A stretch of DNA of 33,372 nt. It comes from Gammaproteobacteria bacterium (lineage in GTDB: Bacteria > Pseudomonadota > Gammaproteobacteria > Pseudomonadales > Azotimanducaceae). Below are positions 1 to 7,444 of this stretch, in pieces. The stretch is taken from contig JAPOYV010000006.1 in NCBI GenBank assembly GCA_026706385.1, forward strand, positions 1 through 33,372, in the 5' to 3' direction. The notes below the pieces were generated by a model. The model was given only the letters and a program-made list of their open reading frames with translations, was not told the DNA's origin and did not search any database. The translations under genes and the position numbers were made by a program. The stretch's first letter is position 1. Each line of letters begins with the position of its first letter.

Positions 1-1055
1 GCCAGCGCGAACTCCGAGAGCAGCTCGTCCACCCCCTCGTGGCGCGCCCAGTCCTTGAAGCTCGAACGGAAGCCGTGGGCGGTCGTCCCGATCCCGGCCG
101 CGTTGAGACTGTCCACCAGCATCGTCCCCCGCATCTCCGTGCCCTTCGGGCCGGGAAATGCCAGGCGCCGCGCGGACTCCCCGCGCGCCTCCTCCAGCAC
201 GGCCAGCGCTCCGGTGGACAGCGGCACCCGGTGCGCGCGGGCGCGCTTCATGTGCTCCCCGGGCACCGTCCACACCGCCGCGTCGACGTCGAACTCGCCC
301 CACGCGGCCCGGCGCACCTCGGCGCCGCGCGCCGCGGTCAGCGCGATGAACCGGATCGCCCGCTGCACGCGGGGCCGGATGCGCGCATGGCCGTCCACCC
401 TGGCCAGCGCCGCGGGCACGTCCGAGAAGTGCAGCGCCCGGTGGTGGCGCACCGCCGCGGCCTTCGGCAGCGAGCGCGTCACCGCCTCCACGGCCGCCCG
501 GCCGCTGCCCGCGAGGTCGCGCAGGCTCTCCACCTCCGCCCACTCCAGCACGGCCGCGATGCGGCCCGCCGCCGCGCGCATCACCGCATGCTTGCCCGCC
601 ATCGCCAGCGGCCGGAGCACGCGCTTGATGTCGGCCGACGCCACGGCCGCGACATGCATCTTCCCGAGTTGCGGCAGCACGTAGACCGCCATAGACGCCC
701 GCCAGTCCTGCGCCGTCTTCGACGCCGCGCCGCCCTTCCAGATCTCGGCCTTCTCCGCGAACGCCCCCTCCTGCGCCTCCGCGAACGTCACCGCGCGGGC
801 GCGGCGCGGGTCGCCGCCGGTGCGCGCCACGGCGCGGTTGTCCGCCGCGATCCGGCGCGCGTCTGCGAGGCTCACGAGCTCCGCGCTGCCGAGGCCGATG
901 TCGACGCGCCGGCCATGCACCATCAGGCGCTGCACCCAGGAGCGGGAGCCGGAATCGCGCACGCGCAGCATCAGGCCGTTCCCGTCCACGTGGCTGCCGG
1001 GACCGGCGTGGCGCACCTGCTGCGCGGAGAGGGCGTTGCGGAGGAGTTTCGGCAT
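1..1055 (-). CDS. P4-type (DUF4102) tyrosine integrase, C-terminus cut by window edge
   Basis: This is a site-specific tyrosine recombinase that would integrate and excise a mobile element. Reading leftward from ATG 1055, about 351 codons are open to the window edge. The N-terminus (MPKLLRNALS..., then GLMLRVRDSG and GLGSAELVSLADARR) has the arm-DNA-binding layout of DUF4102 integrases. The catalytic core shows the first Arg in TAARGAEVR, the EHMKRARAHRVPLS stretch, and the second box as HGFRSSFKDWAR (codons near positions 57-80). The catalytic Tyr lies beyond the window. There is only a weak purine-rich ribosome site. The gene faces away from the truncated traC remnant and is separated from it by an AT-rich gap, as expected if the element inserted there. 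The integrase assignment is firm; the partner element is not visible. Confidence 0.9.
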   Translation of the reverse strand, partial: MPKLLRNALSAQQVRHAGPGSHVDGNGLMLRVRDSGSRSWVQRLMVHGRRVDIGLGSAELVSLADARRIAADNRAVARTGGDPRRARAVTFAEAQEGAFAEKAEIWKGGAASKTAQDWRASMAVYVLPQLGKMHVAAVASADIKRVLRPLAMAGKHAVMRAAAGRIAAVLEWAEVESLRDLAGSGRAAVEAVTRSLPKAAAVRHHRALHFSDVPAALARVDGHARIRPRVQRAIRFIALTAARGAEVRRAAWGEFDVDAAVWTVPGEHMKRARAHRVPLSTGALAVLEEARGESARRLAFPGPKGTEMRGTMLVDSLNAAGIGTTAHGFRSSFKDWARHEGVDELLSEFAL

Positions 1056-1184
1056 GGGGGACCGGTTCCGGCCAAAAGTGCCGGGGGAGCATACACCAGT
1101 TCGTCGTCGGACTTCAATCCGTCCCACAAAAAACGGCGTCGCCGGTTGGCACTTTCTGACCCCGATAGGCACGGCCCTGCACCA

Positions 1185-1221
1185 CCGACAACCCATTTAA
1201 CATACTGATAAATAGGAATAT
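1185..1221. other. AT-rich junction between integrase and traC remnant (candidate attachment site/promoter)
   Basis: A short AT-rich island (TTTAACATACTGATAAATAG around 1196-1215) stands out in very GC-rich DNA. TTAAC...TGATAA sequences often lie just upstream of DUF4102-type integrases, and a related string (TTTAACTTTTTGATAAGAAT) precedes the second integrase at about 10,520. It could be the attachment core, the integrase promoter, or both. The crossover point cannot be fixed without the other end of the element. Confidence 0.35.
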
Positions 1222-1695
1222 ATGTCCCGGTGGTGCCGTGCATACCGTCGCATTGCAGCGCAGACCGTGTCACGACGCGTACTTGTGTGGCGCAAGCTCG
1301 GCGCCTGGCTGTGGCTCGCCACCCAGAACCTCGAGGACTTCCCGGGGGCGGCGCGCAAGCTCCTGAACATGATCGAGTGGTGGATCTGCCTGGTCATGCC
1401 GAAGGAGGAGGTGGAGGAGATGCGCCGCTTCCGCGACCTGTCCGACGCGCAGCGCGAGCTGCTGCTGTCGGCGACGAAAGCCCACCTCCAGTACACCGAG
1501 GGCGTGGTGCTCGCCGGCTCGGTGGAGACCCTGTTCCGCTGCGTGCCGCCGTCGCTGGTGCTGGCGCTGGTGCAGACGGAGCGCCACGAGAAGGCGCGGC
1601 GCGCCGAGATCATGGCCGAGCATGGCTGCACCGAGGTCGAGGCGGCCGTGCGGATCGCCGCGGAGATCGACGCGGCGCGGGGGATCGCCGGGTGA
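1222..1695 (+). pseudogene. traC-type conjugation ATPase, C-terminal remnant
   Basis: TraC/VirB4-type ATPases power ICE conjugative pilus assembly at the inner membrane; the PFL_4706 family is about 900 residues. Only the last ~135 codons are recognisable here: WRKLGAWLWLATQNLEDF, then LNMIEWWICLVMPKEEVEE and the FRDLSDAQ...YTEGVVL tail. Homology seems to start near 1285. The preceding ~20 codons from ATG 1222 look unrelated and come from the insertion junction. The Walker A and B motifs are absent, so the product cannot be an active ATPase. The stop overlaps the GTG of the next gene, preserving the original operon spacing. The most likely history is insertion of the leftward integrase element, or a deletion that followed it; the front of the gene may lie left of the window. 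Confidence 0.8.
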
Positions 1696-2744
1696 GTCGC
1701 CCCGTTCGGAAATCGGTTTGTTCGCAGCCGGCCGGGGAACGCGCGTTCCTCCCCTCTCCCCTACGCGGGAACGCCCCCGGCCCGCTCCTCTCCGCCGCGA
1801 CGGCGACGCGAAGAGCGCTGGCGGCTGCATGGCTGGCGCTTGGCGCGCTCGGCCACGCGGCGGAGACGATCAGCTCGGCCGACATCCTCGCGGCGTCGGC
1901 GGATTTCGGCTGCCTCGACTACCGGGCCGTCGGCGCGTGCCTGTGGCTGCGCTGCTCGGGGGTGCCGCCGTCGTGTACGACGGCGACCAGCGTCAAGTAC
2001 CGGCACTTCGTGCCGGACGCGGTCGTGACGGCGTATCCGGCGCGGGGCCTGAGCCCGTGGACCGAGATGCGGGCTCTCGACGGCGCGGCGGAAGGAGGGA
2101 CCTACGCGAAGGGCGCCGGAAGCCGCGCGGCGACGGGCCTGCGCTTCAAGCTGACCCAGGCCGTTGGCTCGCCGGGCATCGCCTGGATCGAGGGGCTGAA
2201 CCTCGGCAGGACCGTCTGCGACCCGGTCGCGACGCAGCTCGCGCCTTACTACGTGAGCGGCGCGGACCCCATGTGGCGCGCGCCCGAGGCGCAGGCGGCG
2301 TCGACGCTGCGCCACGCGCTGCGGGCCGTGCGCGAGCCGGGCGCGCTCGGGTCTCTCTGGGGCGCGCTGTACCCCCGCACGGGGTTCGTGCAGCAGGGCC
2401 ACGACTACAAGGCCGGGGCGGTGGCGGCGCAGCGCGTGGCGGACATCGTCACGCGCCGCAACCAGCCGCACGTGTACCGGCCGCTGCTCGGCGGGTCCGG
2501 CGGCGGCCAATGGCCGCCCGGGGCCGTGGTCGAGGGCGACGCGGACACGCACAGGTGGCAGATGCTGGCGCCGCGCACCGGTTCGTGCGCGGTGTTCGCG
2601 GCGTCGGCGTCGCCCCCGGTCGGGACGGTGGACCCGTTGGGGGCGAACGTCTCGTCGAGCGGCGCCTACGCCTGGAATCTCTGGCGCCCGTACCGGTGCT
2701 GCAGGCGCCGCGGGCAGTGGCTCGTCTCGCATTGGGGGAACTGA
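1692..2744 (+). CDS. ICE conjugation protein, PFL_4710 family (TraU-like)
   Basis: This is an exported component of the ICE mating-pair apparatus, related to TraU of F-type systems. The protein is about 350 residues. After the N-terminal region comes a hydrophobic signal-like segment (RRALAAAWLALGALGHAA). The mature part carries the family's Cys-rich CLDYRAVGACLWLRCSG, WTEMRALD, and GLRFKLTQAVGSPG blocks. Cysteines are numerous, as usual for periplasmic TraU-like proteins. The start is taken at GTG 1692, which overlaps the traC stop (GTGA), but this leaves an unusually long ~37-residue stretch before the signal segment, so the true start may be later or non-standard. It is followed after 2 nt by the PFL_4711 gene, as in known ICE clusters. 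Confidence 0.8.
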   Translation: MSRPVRKSVCSQPAGERAFLPSPLRGNAPGPLLSAATATRRALAAAWLALGALGHAAETISSADILAASADFGCLDYRAVGACLWLRCSGVPPSCTTATSVKYRHFVPDAVVTAYPARGLSPWTEMRALDGAAEGGTYAKGAGSRAATGLRFKLTQAVGSPGIAWIEGLNLGRTVCDPVATQLAPYYVSGADPMWRAPEAQAASTLRHALRAVREPGALGSLWGALYPRTGFVQQGHDYKAGAVAAQRVADIVTRRNQPHVYRPLLGGSGGGQWPPGAVVEGDADTHRWQMLAPRTGSCAVFAASASPPVGTVDPLGANVSSSGAYAWNLWRPYRCCRRRGQWLVSHWGN

Positions 2745-2746
2745 AC

Positions 2747-4081
2747 ATGAAGGAAGGGACGAACGGCCGCCGCCTGTTGGCGGCGGCGGTGGCGGCCGGG
2801 GCGATCGCGGCGGGAGCTCCGGCGGCGCTGGCCGACGACGAGTTCCTGTACCGCCTCGGCGGCGCGGAGCCGGTCAGCCTCGGGCCGTCGGCGCGGGCGA
2901 GCACGCTGCGCCTCGGGGTCTCGGCCGAGTGGGAGTCGGACCTGGTGTGCGGCAACTTCGACGTGGCGTCGTCCGTGCGCAATCAGCTGAACGGCGTCTC
3001 CGGCGCGTTCCAGGAAGTGATGGGCAACGTCGTGCAGACGGCGCAGGGCGTGGTCGCCTCGCTGCCCGCGCTTGCGATCCAGCGCCTCAACCCGGGCCTG
3101 TACGACCTCCTGCAGAACGGCGTGCTGGAGGCCGGCCAGGAGTTCCGGGTGGCGAAGCTCCGCTGCGACGAGATCGCCGACGACATGGGCGGCACGCTCG
3201 TCCACGAGGGCTGGTCGGGGATCGCCCGCGCCGACTACTGGCGCCGCCAGGCGAACGTGGGCGGACGCGACGTGGTCGAGGTGGTCGCGGAGGCGGACGG
3301 CGCGGCGGCGGCCGACGGCGGCGTGGCGTGGATTGGCGGGGCCGCCGCGGGTGGCGCCGGCCAGGACCCCATCGAGGCCGTCGGCGACGTCTCGAAGGCC
3401 GGCTACAACCTGCTGCTCGGCCGCGCGGCGGACGACGCGTCCGCGGTGGGGCCGACCGCCTGCGGCGACTCCGACATCTGCAAGGTCTGGGACGACCCCG
3501 ACCAGATGGCGGCGTGGATGCGCCGCGTGGTCGGGGAGATCGAGGTGCGCACCTGCGACGGCTGCCGCAAGGTGGCGGCGCAGGCCGGCCTCGGCCTGCC
3601 GTCCGCGTACCGGCGCGAGAAGAGCGCGCTGGCGAACATCCTCCGACCGCTCGCGCAGACGGACGCCGTGCCGAGCCAGGCGGTGCTGGACGGACTCACC
3701 GGGGGCGGCGGGTTCCGCGTCACGCGGCGCGTGATCGAGGCGGTTCGGGACGAGCCGCGGCCGGCGGCCGTGGCCGATCGGCTCGCCGGCGAGCTGGCCG
3801 TCGGCCGGGTCATGGAGCAGGCGGCCATGGCGCGTCGGGCGCTGCTGGCCGGGATGCGCGAGCCGAACGTGGCGAACAACGAGGAGGCGCTGAAACAGTC
3901 GGAGCGTGCGCTCGTCGAACTCGACCGCGAGATCCGCCAGATGGAGGTGGAGCTGCGGGTCAAGGCGCTGGTCGCCGGCAACAGCTCCGTCGCCGTCCTT
4001 CAACGCGCGGGGATCCGCAAACGCGTCCCCGTCTGGGAGGCGTCGCCGGGCGGCGGCCTGCGCGAGGGGGCTCCGGAGTGA
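2747..4081 (+). CDS. ICE conjugation protein, PFL_4711 family
   Basis: This is a 444-residue exported protein of the ICE type IV secretion cluster, placed directly after the TraU-like gene as in PFGI-1-type elements. It has an N-terminal signal peptide (RRLLAAAVAAGAIAAGAP, cleaved near ALA-DDE). The recognisable blocks are LYRLGGAEPVSLGPSARA, the CGNFDVASSVRNQLNGVS stretch, and the region around LNPGLYDLLQNGVLEAGQEF. A Cys pair in RTCDGCRK and further Cys residues fit a periplasmic fold. The C-terminal third (about 350-410) is rich in charged heptad-like sequence and may form a coiled coil. ATG 2747 is preceded by GGGGGAA at good spacing. The stop overlaps the next gene's GTG by 4 nt, indicating translational coupling. 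Confidence 0.85.
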   Translation: MKEGTNGRRLLAAAVAAGAIAAGAPAALADDEFLYRLGGAEPVSLGPSARASTLRLGVSAEWESDLVCGNFDVASSVRNQLNGVSGAFQEVMGNVVQTAQGVVASLPALAIQRLNPGLYDLLQNGVLEAGQEFRVAKLRCDEIADDMGGTLVHEGWSGIARADYWRRQANVGGRDVVEVVAEADGAAAADGGVAWIGGAAAGGAGQDPIEAVGDVSKAGYNLLLGRAADDASAVGPTACGDSDICKVWDDPDQMAAWMRRVVGEIEVRTCDGCRKVAAQAGLGLPSAYRREKSALANILRPLAQTDAVPSQAVLDGLTGGGGFRVTRRVIEAVRDEPRPAAVADRLAGELAVGRVMEQAAMARRALLAGMREPNVANNEEALKQSERALVELDREIRQMEVELRVKALVAGNSSVAVLQRAGIRKRVPVWEASPGGGLREGAPE

Positions 4082-4395
4082 GCGTTCGGCGGTGGATCGT
4101 TCCGGTCGCGGCGGCGGCGCTGGCCGTTGCCGCACTGCTCGTCCTGCCGCCCCGCTGGATCGTCGCGATCGACGCGGTGCTGCAGCCGTGGCGGCCCTGG
4201 CTGGGGGCGCTGCGCGTCTCCGGGATCGTCGCGGCGTGGATCTGGTGGGACCGGGTGGTGGCCGCGCTCCCCCTCCCGGCGGACGCCGCCGCCCACCTGC
4301 GCAGCCGCCGCCACTTCTGGTGCGGGGCGCTGGCCGCCGTGGAGCTGGTGCTGGTCCGCAACGTGTTCGGCGTCCTGTGGCGGCTCGCCGCATGA
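4078..4395 (+). CDS. Small membrane protein of the conjugation cluster
   Basis: This 105-residue protein starts at a GTG that overlaps the PFL_4711 stop (GTGA) and ends in an ATGA overlap. It has a clear N-terminal transmembrane helix (WIVPVAAAALAVAALLVL). A second hydrophobic segment follows (LRVSGIVAAWIWWDRVVAAL), and there is a weaker one near the C-terminus (CGALAAVELVLVRNVFGVLW). Small membrane proteins commonly lie between the PFL_4711 and TraG genes in this ICE family. No specific function can be assigned from sequence; a structural role in the mating channel is inferred from position only. Confidence 0.75.
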   Translation: MSVRRWIVPVAAAALAVAALLVLPPRWIVAIDAVLQPWRPWLGALRVSGIVAAWIWWDRVVAALPLPADAAAHLRSRRHFWCGALAAVELVLVRNVFGVLWRLAA

Positions 4396-4481
4396 GCGCG
4401 TCTTTCCGGCGGCGGGCCGCGCGCGCGGGCACCTCCCGTTCGCGCGGTGCCGCGGTCCGCCGCTTCTTCCCGAGGGCATAG
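4392..4481 (+). CDS. Very small Arg-rich open frame (doubtful)
   Basis: This frame of 29 codons begins at an ATG overlapping the previous stop (ATGA) and ends just before the ribosome site of the TraG-like gene. Nearly half the residues are Arg or Ala (MSASFRRRAARAGTSRSRG...), as random high-GC DNA would give. The overlap argues mildly for translation; the composition argues against a real product. It is kept because it fills the only gap in the conjugation operon. Confidence 0.2.
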   Translation: MSASFRRRAARAGTSRSRGAAVRRFFPRA

Positions 4482-4492
4482 GAGGGTCGCCC

Positions 4493-6103
4493 GTGGGCGT
4501 GTCCAGCTACTTCGAGTTCGTCACCGTGCTGTTCGGGTGGATCGTCTACGACCGCCTCTGGGCGGTGCTGAACGACACCGGCATCGTCTACGCGCCTTTC
4601 CTCGTGATCCTGCTGAAAAACACGCTGGAGTCGCGCCGGGCCGGCGACGACGAGGGCTCGGCCGCGATCCAGTCCTTGAAGAAGAGCGAGACCGACATCG
4701 TGGTGGCGATCGTCGTGATGTTCCTCGCGGCGGTGCCGTTCACGGAGGTGCGCCTCGGCGAGATGAGCTACGTGCGCCCGACCCTCGACTGCGCCCTGGA
4801 GCGGCGCATCGCGCGCGGCGCGGAGCCGGCGGAGGTGAACGGCCTCGCCACCGGCACGGCCTACGACGCGCCGCTCGGCACGCTCTCGGGCGAGGTCGGG
4901 CGCATCCCCATCTGGTGGGGGTTCGTGCACGTCGTCTCCAAGGCGGTCGTGGCGGCCGGCACCGCGGCGATCCCCTGCACGGGGGACGTGGTCAGGCTCA
5001 CCATGACGCTCGGCAACGACACGGTGGAGGACCCGCTGCTGCTGCGGGAGCTCGCGGACTTCACGACCGACTGCCACCGGCCCGCGATCGGACGGATGTA
5101 CAACGGCGGCCCGAGCGGCGGGAGCCTGGCGGCGCGCCGCCAGATGGACTACCTGGGGTCGGCGTTCTTCCTCGACACGCACGGCTACTACAACCTGCTC
5201 TACTCGCGGCGCGAGCGTCCGGCCTTTCCGCCGAACGCGGCGCGCGACGCGGGCCTCGACGGCGCGCATCCGACCTGCCGGGAGTGGTGGCGCGACGGCG
5301 CCAACGGGCTGCGGGCGCGGCTGCTGGCGGAGATCGACCCGGTCACGCGGGACGAGATGGTCTACGACCCGGACGCGATCCTGCGGGAGGAGAACCCCGG
5401 GATGTCGGCGGCGGAGCTCGAGGACCTGCTGCTGCGCCGGTATCTCGCGCACCGCTCCGGCGAGCGCATCGGCGTGTCGTCCGTGAGCTACGAGCCGGGC
5501 GTCGCGGAGAACTACCGCATGGGCGCGGCCTCGCAGTACGGCTCCGTCGGCGGCGTCATCCACGCCACGGCCGACGTCATGGACGACGTGCTGTCGATGG
5601 GCGCGGCGGGACTCGGGATGGTGGTGCAGGGACCGGGCAACATCGCGGCGGGCGTGGCGATCCGCGAGGGCATGCCGATCTTCCTGGCGCTGCTGCTGAT
5701 GGTGTTCGTGGCCGTGCTGCCCGTGCTGATGGTGTTCTCCCGCTACGACCCGGCGGTGCTGGTCACGCTGACGCTGGTGTTCTTCGGCCTGCAGTTCTTC
5801 CACGTGCTGTGGGGCATGGCGTTCTGGGTGGACAACCACCTGCACGAGGCGCTGACGGGCCCGGCCGGCGCGCCGAAGGCGAACCCGATCCAGGGGCTGG
5901 TGAGCCTCTGGGTGCAGCGCTTCCTCTACATCGTGTTCCCGATGGCGTGGCTGGCGGCGATCGGCTGGGTGGGCGTCAGGGCCGAGTCGGCGATGGGCGG
6001 CATCGCGAAGCTCGCCGACACCTCGGCCGGCGCCGCGCAGTCGGGCGGCGACACGGCGGTCTCGGCGGCGAAGGCCGCCGCCACCAAGGGGCGCGGCGGG
6101 TGA
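4493..6103 (+). CDS. TraG N-terminal-like ICE conjugation membrane protein
   Basis: This is an inner-membrane component of the ICE mating apparatus, related to the N-terminal domain of F TraG (mating-pair stabilisation). The protein is about 536 residues. The N-terminus SSYFEFVTVLFGWIVYDRLW leads into a first membrane segment. A second follows near residue 65 (DIVVAIVVMFLAAVPF). A long polar periplasmic region then contains GYYNLLYSRRE. A cluster of three or four helices sits near residues 390-500 (FLALLLMVFVAVLPVLMVF, LVFFGLQFFHVLWGMAF, FLYIVFPMAWLAAIGW). The tail is Ala/Gly-rich. GTG 4493 is chosen because AGGAGGG lies 6 nt upstream; GTG 4499 is an alternative. It is the last gene of the T4SS run in this window. 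Confidence 0.85.
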   Translation: MGVSSYFEFVTVLFGWIVYDRLWAVLNDTGIVYAPFLVILLKNTLESRRAGDDEGSAAIQSLKKSETDIVVAIVVMFLAAVPFTEVRLGEMSYVRPTLDCALERRIARGAEPAEVNGLATGTAYDAPLGTLSGEVGRIPIWWGFVHVVSKAVVAAGTAAIPCTGDVVRLTMTLGNDTVEDPLLLRELADFTTDCHRPAIGRMYNGGPSGGSLAARRQMDYLGSAFFLDTHGYYNLLYSRRERPAFPPNAARDAGLDGAHPTCREWWRDGANGLRARLLAEIDPVTRDEMVYDPDAILREENPGMSAAELEDLLLRRYLAHRSGERIGVSSVSYEPGVAENYRMGAASQYGSVGGVIHATADVMDDVLSMGAAGLGMVVQGPGNIAAGVAIREGMPIFLALLLMVFVAVLPVLMVFSRYDPAVLVTLTLVFFGLQFFHVLWGMAFWVDNHLHEALTGPAGAPKANPIQGLVSLWVQRFLYIVFPMAWLAAIGWVGVRAESAMGGIAKLADTSAGAAQSGGDTAVSAAKAAATKGRGG

Positions 6104-6120
6104 GTCCGCGCGGGGGCGCG

Positions 6121-6324
6121 TCAGATCTCGCGGTAGCCGCGGGTCAGGCGGCTGTGCTCCGGCCGCAGGCGGCACTGTTCGTGCTCGCCCTCCCGGTCGC
6201 GTTCGACCCGGCGCGATTCGTGGAGCGCCTCGTCGGCGCCCTGGAGAAAGGCGGTCAGCAGCTTTCGGGCGAAGCCCGGCCCGGAGCGGGGCGCGGATCG
6301 GTCGCGATGTGTTTCGGAGTTCAT
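6121..6324 (-). CDS. Small charged hypothetical protein
   Basis: This is a 67-residue leftward frame (MNSETHRDRSAPRSGPGF...) with an AAGGA ribosome site 8 nt before the ATG. It contains a short amphipathic stretch (KLLTAFLQGADEALHES) and a strongly charged Arg/Glu tail. It is convergent with the TraG-like gene and divergent from the primase, leaving only 29 nt between the start codons. No family is recognised. The ribosome site and the non-random central helix make it plausible, but coding status is not certain. Confidence 0.5.
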   Translation of the reverse strand: MNSETHRDRSAPRSGPGFARKLLTAFLQGADEALHESRRVERDREGEHEQCRLRPEHSRLTRGYREI

Positions 6325-6353
6325 ATGTTCGATTCCTTTTCCGGTGGCGTCAG

Positions 6354-7220
6354 GTGAGTTCCCGCGCCGGTCGCCCAGACCCCGCGGCGCGGGAACTTGC
6401 CCGGCAGATCCGCGCCCTGCCGGCGCCGCAATACGAGTTCGCGGTGTTCGACGGCCGCACGGTGCGGCGCGTCTGGCGGGCGAAACAGGCGCTGCGCGCC
6501 GCCGGCTGGCTCGCGCACCGCAACAGGCGCGGCGGCCACGTGCACGTCCGCCCCGCGACCACCGCGTGCGCACTCGTCGACGGCCTGAACGCGGAGGCCC
6601 TCGCCTCGATCCGCGCCGACGGCCTGGCCCCCGCCGCCGTGGTGGAGGCGGCGCCGGGCGCCTTCCAGGCGTGGTTCCGCCTGGGCCGCGAGCTCGAGCC
6701 CCGCCTCGCCGTCTGCGCCGGGCAGGTCCTCGCCGCCCGCTACGGCGCCGATCCCCGCGCCGCCGGGCGACCTGGCCGGGCGGCCGGCTTCCGCAATCGC
6801 ACGGCGGAACTCCGGGGTCCGGACGGGCGCTATCCCCCGGTGGTGCTGGTAGAGGCGCGCGGGCGGGTGACGCCGAGGGCCGACGAGCTGGTGGCCGCCT
6901 CGGAGGAACGCCTGGCGGGACTGGAGGCGGAACGCGCGCGGGCCCGCGCGAAGGGCAAGGCCCGCGGGAACGGGGCCGAAACGTATGCGGCGAGAGAGAT
7001 CGCCAGAACGGCCGAGCGGCACGGGGACGGGACGGACTGGGGCCGCGCGTTCGCGGCGGCGGCGCGGCGCATGGTGCTCGCGGGTTTCGGCGAGGGGGAC
7101 GTGGCGGCCGGACTCGCGGCCTGTCCCGAGGTGCGCGCCCGCAAGGACGAACGCGCGGACGAGTACGCGGCGCGGATGGCCGCCTGGGCGTGCGGCGGCG
7201 CGCGGCGGCGTCCGCGGTAG
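6354..7220 (+). CDS. RepB-type DNA primase domain protein
   Basis: This is a primase-like protein of mobile elements, expected to prime replication of transferred or plasmid DNA. The N-terminal 200 residues follow the RepB-primase pattern of RSF1010-like and phage/ICE proteins: YEFAVFDGRTVRRVW, then LAHRNRRGGHVHVRP, the GLAPAAVVEAAPGAFQAWFRL block, and GRAAGFRNRTAE. The C-terminal third is Arg/Ala-rich with a helical GTDWGRAFAAAARRMVLAG segment. GTG 6354 is chosen because the family starts near here; an in-frame GTG at 6309 would overlap the divergent small gene. No strong ribosome site is visible. The length (288 aa) fits stand-alone RepB-like primases. Confidence 0.75.
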   Translation: MSSRAGRPDPAARELARQIRALPAPQYEFAVFDGRTVRRVWRAKQALRAAGWLAHRNRRGGHVHVRPATTACALVDGLNAEALASIRADGLAPAAVVEAAPGAFQAWFRLGRELEPRLAVCAGQVLAARYGADPRAAGRPGRAAGFRNRTAELRGPDGRYPPVVLVEARGRVTPRADELVAASEERLAGLEAERARARAKGKARGNGAETYAAREIARTAERHGDGTDWGRAFAAAARRMVLAGFGEGDVAAGLAACPEVRARKDERADEYAARMAAWACGGARRRPR

Positions 7221-7224
7221 CGCG

Positions 7225-7444
7225 ATGGCCGCGCCGGCGGAACGGGGAGCGTCAGGTGGCCCCGAGGCAGAGTTCGAGCGTCTGGACGGGCCGCGGCGGA
7301 TGGCGCTCGACGGGCTCGCCAGGGCGTTCGAGGCGGCCGAGGCGGGTCGGGACTGGTTCGCCATGAAGGCCGAGCTCAGCGCGTCACGACGCCGTGCAGG
7401 CGGTCTGGTACGCGGCGAAGGTGCGCGACGATGGACGCGGCTGA
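7225..7444 (+). pseudogene. Small hypothetical gene with apparent 1-nt frameshift
   Basis: The frame from ATG 7225 gives a sensible helical protein for ~52 residues (AEFERLDGPRRMALDGLARA... ending FAMKAELS). It then turns into Arg-rich nonsense. Moving by one base near 7380 restores a sensible ending, RHDAVQAVWYAAKVRDDGRG, with a stop at 7442-7444. That stop overlaps the start of the next gene, as an intact operon would. It is either a real 1-nt insertion or a sequencing error. The reconstructed product is about 73 residues and matches no family I recognise. Confidence 0.5.

Noticed and set aside
2666-6175. A 1169-codon open frame antisense to the conjugation genes
   Set aside because: Arg/His/Pro-rich composition, no domain, and it lies opposite well-recognised T4SS genes with coupled starts; it is a high-GC artefact.
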